From an uncultured beta proteobacterium (GTDB lineage: Bacteria > Pseudomonadota > Gammaproteobacteria > Burkholderiales > Burkholderiaceae_C), in NCBI GenBank assembly GCA_903928325.1, contig CAIYQF010000107.1:1-5915 (forward strand): DNA of 5,915 nt, in the 5' to 3' direction. The position numbers were made by a program, and so were the translations under genes. The notes beneath the pieces were generated by a model that was given only the letters and a program-made list of their open reading frames with translations, was not told the DNA's origin and did not search any database. Positions 1 to 5,697 of this stretch are shown here, piece by piece (the stretch's first letter is position 1; each line of letters begins with the position of its first letter).

Positions 1-759
1 ACCCGCACCACCTTTGACATTGCCGCCACGCGCCTCTCAGCCGACGTGATTAACCTGGACATTGCGCGCTCCAGCGCGTCCAAGGGCGAGTCGCTGCTTG
101 ACACCATTGCCAACCTGAGCGCCATGGCGGCTGATATTTTTGTGGTGCGCCACAGCGAATCCGGCGCGCCCTACCTGATCGCCCAGCACGTCGCACCGCA
201 TGTGCACGTGGTCAACGCAGGTGACGGCCGCCACGCGCACCCGACCCAGGGTTTGCTCGACATGTACACCATTCGCCACTACAAGAAAGACTTTGCCAAC
301 CTGACCGTGGCCATCGTTGGCGACGTGCTGCATTCGCGCGTGGCGCGCTCAGACATTCATGCTTTGACCACCCTGGGCTGCGCCGAAGTGCGGGTGGTTG
401 GGCCGCGCACGCTGGTGCCCTCAGACATGGCGGCCATGGGCGTGCGGGTGTGCAATACGCTGGAAGAAGGCATCAAAGGCTGCGACGTGGTCATCATGCT
501 GCGCCTGCAAAACGAACGCATGAACGGCGCCTTGCTGCCGTCCAGCCAGGAATACTTCAAAAGCTTTGGCCTCACGCCCGAAAAACTCACCCTGGCCAAG
601 AGCGACGCCATCGTCATGCACCCCGGCCCCATCAACCGGGGCGTAGAAATTGATTCGGCGGTGGTGGACGGGCGCCAGAGCGTGATCTTGCCGCAGGTGA
701 CCTTTGGCATCGCGGTGCGCATGGCGGTGATGGGCATCGTGGCGGGTAACGAGGCGTAA
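1..759 (+). CDS. pyrB: Aspartate carbamoyltransferase catalytic subunit (ATCase), 5'-truncated by the window edge
   Basis: Cytosolic enzyme of de novo pyrimidine synthesis that joins carbamoyl phosphate and L-aspartate to give N-carbamoyl-aspartate. The frame is open from base 1 and leaves 252 residues. It begins TRTTFDIAATRLSADV, just inside the STRTR carbamoyl-phosphate loop, so roughly 55-70 N-terminal residues lie upstream. Family landmarks follow in order, numbered in the fragment: the mobile loop with SSASKGES (24-31, Lys28 matching E. coli Lys84), VRH (49-51), HPTQ (80-83), GDVLHSR (Arg113 matching E. coli Arg167), RLQ (Arg168 matching Arg229) and HPGP (207-210). All expected catalytic residues in the visible part are present, so the enzyme should be active. 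The stop is 12 nt before the pyrC' gene, whose product is the usual structural partner of this PyrB class. There is no sign of a pyrI regulatory subunit gene downstream. Any pyrimidine-responsive leader would be upstream of the window. Confidence 0.96.
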   Translation, partial: TRTTFDIAATRLSADVINLDIARSSASKGESLLDTIANLSAMAADIFVVRHSESGAPYLIAQHVAPHVHVVNAGDGRHAHPTQGLLDMYTIRHYKKDFANLTVAIVGDVLHSRVARSDIHALTTLGCAEVRVVGPRTLVPSDMAAMGVRVCNTLEEGIKGCDVVIMLRLQNERMNGALLPSSQEYFKSFGLTPEKLTLAKSDAIVMHPGPINRGVEIDSAVVDGRQSVILPQVTFGIAVRMAVMGIVAGNEA

Positions 760-763
760 AGGA
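758..763 (+). promoter_or_regulatory. Ribosome binding site of pyrC'
   Basis: AAAGGA overlaps the pyrB stop codon and sits 8 nt before the ATG at 772. This is a good Shine-Dalgarno match. It fixes the pyrC' start and suggests translation coupled to termination of pyrB. Confidence 0.7.
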
Positions 764-771
764 CCCGCAAC

Positions 772-2076
772 ATGAAAATCCTCATTCAAAACGGCCGTGT
801 GATCGACCCCGCCAGCGGCTTTGACGCGCTGGCCGATGTGGCGATTGCGGCAGGGCGGGTGGTATCCATAGGCGCCGTGCCCGCCGACTTTGCCGCCGCG
901 CAGACGATAGACGCCACCGGTTGCCTGGTGCTGCCCGGTCTGGTGGACCTGGCTGCGCGCCTGCGCGAACCTGGCCACGAGCACGAGGGCATGCTGGCGT
1001 CTGAGCTGGCCGCTGCGGTGGCCGGGGGTGTGACCAGCCTGGTGTGCCCGCCCGACACCGACCCAGTGCTCGACGAGCCTGGCCTGGTGGAAATGCTGCG
1101 CTTTCGCGCCGAAAAACTGCACCAGGCGCGCGTGTTACCGCTGGGCGCCTTGACGCGTGGTCTGCAAGGCGAGGTGCTGACCGAAATGCTGCAACTCACC
1201 GAGGCGGGCTGCATCGGCTTTGGCCAGGCGGAAGTGGCGCTGGCGAACACCCAGGTGATGCAGCGGGCAATGCAATACGCGCGCTCTTTTGGCTACACCG
1301 TCTGGCTGCGCCCGCAAGAGCTGTATTTGGGCAAGGGCGTGGCGGCCAGCGGTCCGCTGGCCACGCGCATGGGCCTCTCGGGTGTGCCGGTGGCGGCGGA
1401 GACGATTGCCCTGCACACGATTTTTGAGCTGGTGCGTGCCACCGGCGCGCGCGTGCACCTGTGCCGCATCAGCAGCGCCGCCGGGGTGGAGCTGGTGCGC
1501 CAGGCCAAGGCCCAGGGCCTGCCGGTGAGTGCGGATGTGAGCATCAATTCCTTGCATCTCACCGACCTGGATATCGCCTACTTTGACAGCCGTACACGGC
1601 TGACCCCGCCGTTGCGCCAGCAAAACGACCGCGCGGCGTTGCGCGCTGGGCTGGCCGACGGCACGATTGACGCCCTGGTGTCAGACCACACCCCGGTGGG
1701 CGCCGACGAAAAAGACCTGCCTTTTGCCGAAAGTGAGCCCGGCGCCACCGGGTTGGAACTGCTTTTGGGGCTGACTTGCAAATGGGCGCAGGACGACGGC
1801 GTGCCGCTGGCGCAAGCCCTGGCCTGCGTTACCCACGGCGCGGCCCAGGTGCTGGGCGCGTCAGTGGGACCGCTGGCGGGCAGCTTGGGCCGTTTGCAGG
1901 TGGGTAGCCACGCAGATATTTGCGTGCTGGACCCGCAAGACGCCTGGCGCGTGCAGGGCAGCGCACTGCGCAGCCAGAGCAAACACACGCCCTTTGACGG
2001 TTACGAGCTTCCCGCGCGCGCGCGCGCTACCCTGGTGGGCGGCCGCGTGGCCTTTCAGCGCAGCGCCTCGGCCTGA
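772..2076 (+). CDS. pyrC': Dihydroorotase-like pseudoenzyme PyrC' (non-catalytic ATCase subunit)
   Basis: A 434-residue amidohydrolase-fold protein of the class I dihydroorotase family, with the usual length and order: a small beta domain (about 1-55), a TIM-barrel core, and a C-terminal return to the beta domain (about 375-430, ADICVLDP). The metal site is gone. The HxH motif of active enzymes (D-x-HVHLREPG) reads DLAARLREPG, with Ala61 and Arg63 in place of the two His. The SDDG stretch reads GQAE (151-154). The later His ligands are replaced by Arg180 (LRPQE) and Arg232 (CRISS). Only the barrel-end Asp305 (SDHTP) remains. In Pseudomonas, an equally inactive PyrC' encoded next to pyrB is needed to assemble the dodecameric ATCase, and a separate active pyrC supplies dihydroorotase. 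The same role is inferred here. Many databases would label it plain dihydroorotase, which would mislead. The start is the ATG with an AAAGGA site 8 nt upstream. Confidence 0.92.
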   Translation: MKILIQNGRVIDPASGFDALADVAIAAGRVVSIGAVPADFAAAQTIDATGCLVLPGLVDLAARLREPGHEHEGMLASELAAAVAGGVTSLVCPPDTDPVLDEPGLVEMLRFRAEKLHQARVLPLGALTRGLQGEVLTEMLQLTEAGCIGFGQAEVALANTQVMQRAMQYARSFGYTVWLRPQELYLGKGVAASGPLATRMGLSGVPVAAETIALHTIFELVRATGARVHLCRISSAAGVELVRQAKAQGLPVSADVSINSLHLTDLDIAYFDSRTRLTPPLRQQNDRAALRAGLADGTIDALVSDHTPVGADEKDLPFAESEPGATGLELLLGLTCKWAQDDGVPLAQALACVTHGAAQVLGASVGPLAGSLGRLQVGSHADICVLDPQDAWRVQGSALRSQSKHTPFDGYELPARARATLVGGRVAFQRSASA

Positions 2077-2078
2077 GC

Positions 2079-2804
2079 ATGCGCGCCTTGCCGCGCTTGC
2101 TGCGCATGCTGGTGCATTTGGGCCTGGGTCTGTGGATCATCCACTTTCGCTTTGCGCGCCTGTCACCACCGGCGCGCGAAGTCGCCGTGCAGGCCTGGGC
2201 ACATACGATGCTGGCCTGCCTGGGGGTGCAACTGCGGGTGATTGGGGAGGTGCCCCAAACCGGACCGGTGCTGCTGGTGGCCAACCACATTTCGTGGCTG
2301 GACATTGTGGTCATGCACGCGGCGCGGCACTGCCGCTTTATTTCCAAGTCCGACATCCAGCACTGGCCGCTGGTGGGCACGCTGGCCACGGCGGCGGGCA
2401 CGCTGTACATCACCCGCGAATCGCGCCGCGATGCGCTGCGCGTGGTGCACCACATGGCAGAGTGCTTGCGCGGTGGTGATGTTTTGGCCGTGTTCCCTGA
2501 GGGCACCACGGGCGACGGCAGCACCGTGCTGCCGTTTCACGCCAACTTGCTCCAGGCCGCGATTTCGGCCGACGCGCCAGTACTGCCGTTAGGCCTGCAG
2601 TACCAGGATGCGCGTAGCGGCGCGCCCAGTTTGGCGCCGTGTTTTGTCGGCGACGACACTCTGGTGGCATCAATTTGGCGCACCCTGCGCGCCAGCGAGT
2701 TGCGTGCGGTGGTGCATTTCGGCCAGCCGCAGTTCGCCCTGGGGCGTGACCGCCGCCGCTGGGCCTGCGACCTGCGCGACGCGGTCATCAGCCTGCGCGG
2801 CTAG
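2079..2804 (+). CDS. plsC: 1-acyl-sn-glycerol-3-phosphate acyltransferase, PlsC family
   Basis: A 241-residue membrane-associated acyltransferase, normal length for the family. It would transfer a fatty acyl group from acyl-ACP or acyl-CoA to lysophosphatidic acid, giving phosphatidic acid for phospholipids. A hydrophobic N-terminal segment (about 8-22) probably anchors it in the inner membrane. The catalytic NHxxxxD box is NHISWLD (His70, Asp75). The second block is GTLYITRES (107-115, with Arg113), and the glycerophosphate-binding block is FPEGTTGDG (139-147). A fourth block is APVLPLGL (166-173). The ATG lies 2 nt after the pyrC' stop, with no clear Shine-Dalgarno, so it is probably translated by coupling. 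The exact acyl acceptor cannot be read from sequence: lysophospholipid or ornithine-lipid acyltransferases (OlsA type) share these motifs. The family call is firm and the substrate is less so. Confidence 0.9.
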   Translation: MRALPRLLRMLVHLGLGLWIIHFRFARLSPPAREVAVQAWAHTMLACLGVQLRVIGEVPQTGPVLLVANHISWLDIVVMHAARHCRFISKSDIQHWPLVGTLATAAGTLYITRESRRDALRVVHHMAECLRGGDVLAVFPEGTTGDGSTVLPFHANLLQAAISADAPVLPLGLQYQDARSGAPSLAPCFVGDDTLVASIWRTLRASELRAVVHFGQPQFALGRDRRRWACDLRDAVISLRG

Positions 2805-2950
2805 GCCGCCACCCAAGCCACGGCGTTTTCCCCTGGGTCCGTGGCCCAGGGCTTTTCCAAAGCCCCCACCCCGACCCAGCCTTGGGCTGCGTTGCGTGCG
2901 GTGGTGTTAAGCCCCATCCCTGCACGCGCCAAAAAATGCCATGGTGCTAG
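2805..2950. other. GC-rich intergenic block with successive inverted repeats
   Basis: This non-coding stretch after plsC holds four inverted repeats. They are CGCC/GGCG (2807-2810 and 2822-2825, followed by TTTT), CCCTGGG/CCCAGGG (2831-2837 and 2845-2851), CAGCC/GGCTG (2877-2881 and 2885-2889), and a longer imperfect pair (2894-2906 with 2915-2927, where 12 of 13 positions pair, two as G-T). Only the first two have T runs after them. The rest is not explained by termination. It could be a dispersed intergenic repeat or a structured transcript, and I cannot decide between them from one copy. No convincing protein is encoded. Confidence 0.4.
2831..2856 (+). terminator. Candidate rho-independent terminator of the pyrB-pyrC'-plsC unit
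   Basis: A perfect 7-bp stem, CCCTGGG pairing with CCCAGGG around a 7-nt loop, is followed by C and four T. It starts 27 nt after the plsC stop. A short 4-bp hairpin with its own TTTT precedes it (2807-2829). An overlapping alternative stem, GGCTTT/AAAGCC (2850-2864), would compete with it. The T tract is short, so termination may be only partial. Confidence 0.4.
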
Positions 2951-2981
2951 GCGAAAAATCGCAAACTTTCCCGCTAAAGCA

Positions 2982-3007
2982 TTTAATTTGATAAAAATCA
3001 ACTTAAA
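2982..3007 (+). promoter_or_regulatory. FNR/Anr-type operator (perfect TTGAT-N4-ATCAA)
   Basis: TTGATAAAAATCAA at 2988-3001 matches the FNR consensus at every defined position. The symmetry continues outward: TTTAA (2982-2986) mirrors TTAAA (3003-3007), so 10 of 11 arm positions pair about a centre at 2994.5. FNR-family regulators (FNR, Anr, Dnr) bind such sites, FNR and Anr when oxygen is scarce. The centre lies 41.5 bp before the start point predicted from the -10 box at 3024-3029, the class II activator position. It most likely controls the POTRA gene at 3064. Which Crp/Fnr-family protein binds is not decided by the sequence. Confidence 0.72.
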
Positions 3008-3023
3008 CTGCAATAACGTTAAA

Positions 3024-3036
3024 TACAATACAATTA
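3024..3036 (+). promoter_or_regulatory. Predicted -10 element and start point of the POTRA gene promoter
   Basis: TACAAT (3024-3029) matches the sigma-70 -10 consensus at 5 of 6 positions and gives a predicted start near 3036, with a leader of about 28 nt. A second, overlapping TACAAT lies at 3029-3034. The expected -35 region (3001-3006, ACTTAA) is poor and is overlapped by the operator's right half, as is usual for activator-dependent class II promoters. Both -10 boxes sit inside a GTTAA/TTAAC inverted repeat (3018-3038). The surrounding 103 nt are about 72% A/T. Confidence 0.55.
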
Positions 3037-3063
3037 ACAAAAAAAGCGTTTGTTGGGAAAATC

Positions 3064-3576
3064 ATGAAAAACATAGAAAAATCAGGACTTGTGGCAGGCT
3101 TCGTTGGCCGGACCCCAGTGCGCTACGCAACGCACGCTGCGGCATGCATGCTTATGGCGCTAGCCGGGTTGGCCCCGGTGGCGCCCGGTGCATGGGCGCA
3201 GGGACTGAGCCCGGTCGCCCTCAAAGGCACGCAGGGCGATCAGGCTTGGAGTGCCACCCGCAGCGCGCCTGCGGTGGTGGACGTTCCTGCAGAGCAAGCG
3301 CCAGCAACGCGCAGTTCGTCGGTAACCATCACTAGATTTCGCTTCACGGGGAACACCTTGTTTAGCAGCAAGATGCTGGCCGCTGTGTTAGCCAGTGATG
3401 TGAACCGCCCCATGGCCTATGCGGAGTTGCAGGCTTTGACGGAGAAGCTGGTGGACTACTACCGCGCCCATGGCAGCTTGGCCATCGTGGTCTTGCCGGC
3501 GCAAGACATTTCGGCCAACAAGGTCACCTTTGTCGTGGTTGAGGCCATTCCTGGCAAGCTCCCGGTCGAGGCCTAG
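3064..3576 (+). CDS. Exported stand-alone POTRA_2 (ShlB/FhaC-type) domain protein
   Basis: A 170-residue protein predicted to be periplasmic. Residues 1-45 look like a Sec signal peptide with an unusually long n-region (1-24), a hydrophobic core (about 25-40) and an AWA-Q cleavage site after Ala45. A low-complexity linker (46-85) follows. Residues 87-166 match the POTRA_2 domain of two-partner-secretion TpsB transporters: ITRFRFTGNTLF (89-100), ALTEKLVDYYRAHG (124-137), LPAQDI (144-149) and VTFVVVEAIPGKL (154-166). The last of these corresponds to the family's V-x-EG end. TpsB proteins are usually about 550 residues and continue into a second POTRA and a 16-strand barrel. Here the frame stops right after the first POTRA, and no barrel remnant follows in any frame before the converging choV gene. 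It may be a genuine small POTRA protein or a degenerate TpsB. The signal peptide, clean domain and well-formed promoter favour a working gene. The start ATG has only a weak GGGA 5 nt upstream. Function unknown. Confidence 0.82.
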   Translation: MKNIEKSGLVAGFVGRTPVRYATHAAACMLMALAGLAPVAPGAWAQGLSPVALKGTQGDQAWSATRSAPAVVDVPAEQAPATRSSSVTITRFRFTGNTLFSSKMLAAVLASDVNRPMAYAELQALTEKLVDYYRAHGSLAIVVLPAQDISANKVTFVVVEAIPGKLPVEA

Positions 3577-3616
3577 GCCAGCCGCTTCGTTTGCGCCCAA
3601 GGCCCGTACCTGTCGG
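3577..3616. other. Convergent intergenic gap between the POTRA gene and choV
   Basis: Forty nucleotides separate two stop codons that face each other. I see no strong hairpin with a T run on either strand. The 10-nt palindrome GGCCTAGGCC (3570-3579) covers the POTRA stop but has no T tract. Transcripts from both sides may therefore run into each other. Confidence 0.6.
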
Positions 3617-4810
3617 TCAGCCTCGGGCGCTTTGAAGCATGCCCCGGTAAATTTCCTCATCGCCCACCACGCCCACAAAGCGCTCGCCCTCGCACAAAAG
3701 CACCGGCCTGCCAGTGGCATGGCGGATGTGGATGATGTGCTCCAGCAGCAGATCGGGCGACACCATGGCTACGCTGCGTCCGTCCAACCCCGCTTGCACG
3801 ATGTCGAGTTGCGGATGGTAGGCCAGTAGCTGGCCCGGTCGGCCTTCGATATCGATGTGTGCAGGGCGATGCGCCGCGTCAATCTGCAGCCAGTGGTGGC
3901 CCGTCCAGTCCAACTGCAGGCGATCGCCATCGCGAGGGAGTGCGCTTAGCGGCGCCATGAGGGAACGCGCACGCAGCACCTTGATGGGGTTCATGTGCGC
4001 TACAAAGTCGCGCACATAGGCATTGGCCGGATGCAAAACGACCTGCTCGGGTTCACCCGACTGCACGATGCGACCGCCCTCCATGATGGTGATGTGGTCA
4101 CCTAACTTGATGGCTTCGTCCAGGTCGTGGCTGACAAAAACAATGGTTTTCTTGAGCTGCTTTTGCAGTTGCAACAGCTCCTGTTGCAGGTGTTCACGGA
4201 TCAGCGGGTCCAGCGCCGAAAAAGGTTCATCCATGAGCAAAATATCGGCGTCGGTGGCAAAGGCGCGCGCCAGGCCGACGCGCTGCTGCATGCCCCCGGA
4301 GAGCTCGTGGGCGTATTTCTTACCCCACTGCTGTAGACCCACCAGTTCGAGCTTCTCAGCCACAATGGTCTCGCGTTGCGCCTGGGCCATGCCGCTTAAT
4401 TCCAGACCCAAGCCGACGTTTTCAGACACGGTGCGCCATGGCAAGAGGGCAAACTGTTGGAAAACCATGGCCACGCGGGTGGTACGCAAGCGGCGCAGGG
4501 TGGCTGCGTCACAGCGGGTTAGGTCCACGTAGTCGCCGTGGGCGCCTCGGGTGTCGCGCACCATCACCGCGCCCCGGTTGGCCGTATTCAGGCCGTTGAG
4601 GCAGCGCAACAGGGTGGATTTGCCCGAGCCGGACAGGCCCATGAGGACCGATATTTCCCCTTCTGCAATTTTCAGGCTGCAGTCGGCGGCGCCCAGCACT
4701 GCACCGGTGGCGTCGAGGATCTCCTGGCGGGTTTTGCCTGCGTCCAGCAAAGCCAGGGCCTGTGCGCTGTGCTTGCCAAACACCACATCGACGTGGCGAA
4801 ACTCTGCCAT
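3617..4810 (-). CDS. choV: Choline-type ABC importer, ATP-binding protein (ChoV/ProV family)
   Basis: ATPase of a quaternary-amine importer on the cytoplasmic face of the inner membrane, with 397 residues from the ATG at 4810. It opens with the family-specific segment VDVVFG (7-12) and LLDAGKTRQEILDATGAVLGA (21-41), typical of choline and glycine-betaine ATPases. Walker A is GLSGSGKS (58-65), the Q-loop is VFQQFALLPW (116-125), the signature is LSGGMQQR (170-177), Walker B is ILLMDEP (190-196), the D-loop is SALD (198-201) and the H-loop is His228. All are intact. A C-terminal extension (about 280-397), ending GRPVLLCEGERFVGVVGDEEIY, resembles a degenerate CBS-type regulatory region. Reading can extend upstream only to a TTG at 4882, inside choW. 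ATGs at 4816 and 4810 follow the choW stop closely, and 4810 has the better spacing from an AGG. The 4816 start is a real alternative. Choline is preferred over betaine on sequence style and operon content. Confidence 0.9.
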   Translation of the reverse strand: MAEFRHVDVVFGKHSAQALALLDAGKTRQEILDATGAVLGAADCSLKIAEGEISVLMGLSGSGKSTLLRCLNGLNTANRGAVMVRDTRGAHGDYVDLTRCDAATLRRLRTTRVAMVFQQFALLPWRTVSENVGLGLELSGMAQAQRETIVAEKLELVGLQQWGKKYAHELSGGMQQRVGLARAFATDADILLMDEPFSALDPLIREHLQQELLQLQKQLKKTIVFVSHDLDEAIKLGDHITIMEGGRIVQSGEPEQVVLHPANAYVRDFVAHMNPIKVLRARSLMAPLSALPRDGDRLQLDWTGHHWLQIDAAHRPAHIDIEGRPGQLLAYHPQLDIVQAGLDGRSVAMVSPDLLLEHIIHIRHATGRPVLLCEGERFVGVVGDEEIYRGMLQSARG

Positions 4811-4832
4811 CGGCATCGCCTGGCCCAAGGCA

Positions 4833-5693
4833 CTATCCACGGGCCTTGGCCTTGCAAAGCCGGTCGAGCACGATAGCGACAATCACAATGGCCAAACCGG
4901 CCTCAAAGCCGTCGGCAATATTGACCGAGTTAAGCGCCCTAACCACCGGTTTGCCCAGGCCGTCGGCGCCCACCAAAGCGGCAATAACGACCATGGACAG
5001 GCTGAGCATGATGCACTGGGTCACCCCTGCCATGATGGTGGGCAGCGCCGATGGAATTTCTACTTTCCAGAGCAGCTGCCAGCGGCTTGCGCCAAAGGCC
5101 TGCCCAGCCTCAATCAGCGGACGCGGCACCGAGGCAATGCCCAGCGTGGTTAGGCGAATGGGCGCGGGCAGCGCAAAAATAACGGTGGAAATCAGCCCAG
5201 GCACCACGCCCAAGCCAAACAGAATCAGAGTTGGGATGAGGTAAACAAAGGTCGGGACGGTTTGCATCAGGTCTAGAAGTGGGCGCAGGCCCGATTCCAG
5301 CCAGGGCCGGTGCGCCGCAGCAATGCCAATGGGCACACCGATGAGCACACAGGCCACCGTGGCAAATAACACCAGCGAGAGTGTTTCCATGGTTTCGGTC
5401 CAGTAGCCCAGGTTGACTATCAGTAACAGGGCCGCCGCCACAAATGCGGCCAGCCGCAGCGAGCGTTGCAAGCCCCAGGCCACAGCGGTGAAAACGCCAA
5501 TGAGCAGCAAGGGCTGCACCCACAAGAGCGCCCCCGTAAAGCCCAGCACCAGCGCGCTCAAGCCCTCGGATACGGCGTCAAACAGCCAGGGCGCTCCTTG
5601 CGTGAGCCGTTCCACCCCCGCAGCGATCGAGTCGCCCAGCGGGAGCTTGTTGTCGCTTAGCCACGCAAGTGTGGCGTCCAGCGGTCCGGCCAT
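4833..5693 (-). CDS. choW: Choline-type ABC importer, permease (ChoW/ProW family)
   Basis: Inner-membrane permease of 286 residues, usual length for ChoW. The N-terminus is amphipathic (WLSDNKLPLGDSIAAGVERL, 11-30). Hydrophobic segments then follow at roughly 48-74, 80-96, 104-127, 144-163, 165-180, 222-243 and 262-279. The cytoplasmic EAA loop that docks on the ATPase is EAGQAFGASRW (195-205) leading to VEIPSALP (211-218). The motif LMQTVPTFVYLIP (142-154) is characteristic of ProW/ChoW/OpuB-type permeases. The ATG is only 4 nt after the choX stop and lacks a clear Shine-Dalgarno, so coupled translation is likely. The stop is 22 nt before the preferred choV start. The gene order choX-choW-choV on this strand matches the known Sinorhizobium choline importer. 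Exact substrate specificity rests with the binding protein. Confidence 0.91.
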   Translation of the reverse strand: MAGPLDATLAWLSDNKLPLGDSIAAGVERLTQGAPWLFDAVSEGLSALVLGFTGALLWVQPLLLIGVFTAVAWGLQRSLRLAAFVAAALLLIVNLGYWTETMETLSLVLFATVACVLIGVPIGIAAAHRPWLESGLRPLLDLMQTVPTFVYLIPTLILFGLGVVPGLISTVIFALPAPIRLTTLGIASVPRPLIEAGQAFGASRWQLLWKVEIPSALPTIMAGVTQCIMLSLSMVVIAALVGADGLGKPVVRALNSVNIADGFEAGLAIVIVAIVLDRLCKAKARG

Positions 5694-5697
5694 GCGC

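Noticed and set aside
421..1122. A 233-codon minus-strand frame opposite the pyrB/pyrC' junction, rich in His, Gln and Arg.
   Set aside because: This is the antisense shadow expected in GC-rich DNA, with low-complexity composition and no domain. The plus-strand frames are clearly real.
2699..2906. A 16-nt exact direct repeat, GTTGCGTGCGGTGGTG, at 2699-2714 (inside plsC) and 2891-2906 (intergenic).
   Set aside because: The match ends abruptly on both sides with no wider similarity, and similar G/T/C-rich words occur elsewhere in the window. Chance in biased sequence is the simpler reading.
2801..3040. A 79-codon minus-strand reading frame covering the structured intergenic block.
   Set aside because: No ribosome site. 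It begins in the A/T-rich promoter and crosses the inverted repeats to the end of plsC. It is more likely a by-product of a repeat element.
2841..3335. A 164-codon plus-strand reading frame starting with GTG across the intergenic region into the POTRA gene.
   Set aside because: It runs through the promoter region and overlaps the signal-peptide gene out of frame, has no ribosome site, and its product resembles no family I know.
3602..3633. A GCCCG/CGGGC inverted repeat followed by GCTTT as a terminator for the POTRA gene.
   Set aside because: Only a 5-bp stem around a 17-nt loop with three T, and it overlaps the choV stop. Too weak to call.
3577..3720. A possible frameshifted continuation of the POTRA protein into a TpsB beta-barrel.
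   Set aside because: The plus-strand frames after 3576 are only antisense readings of choV, which is intact. None shows barrel-like alternating strands or TpsB motifs.
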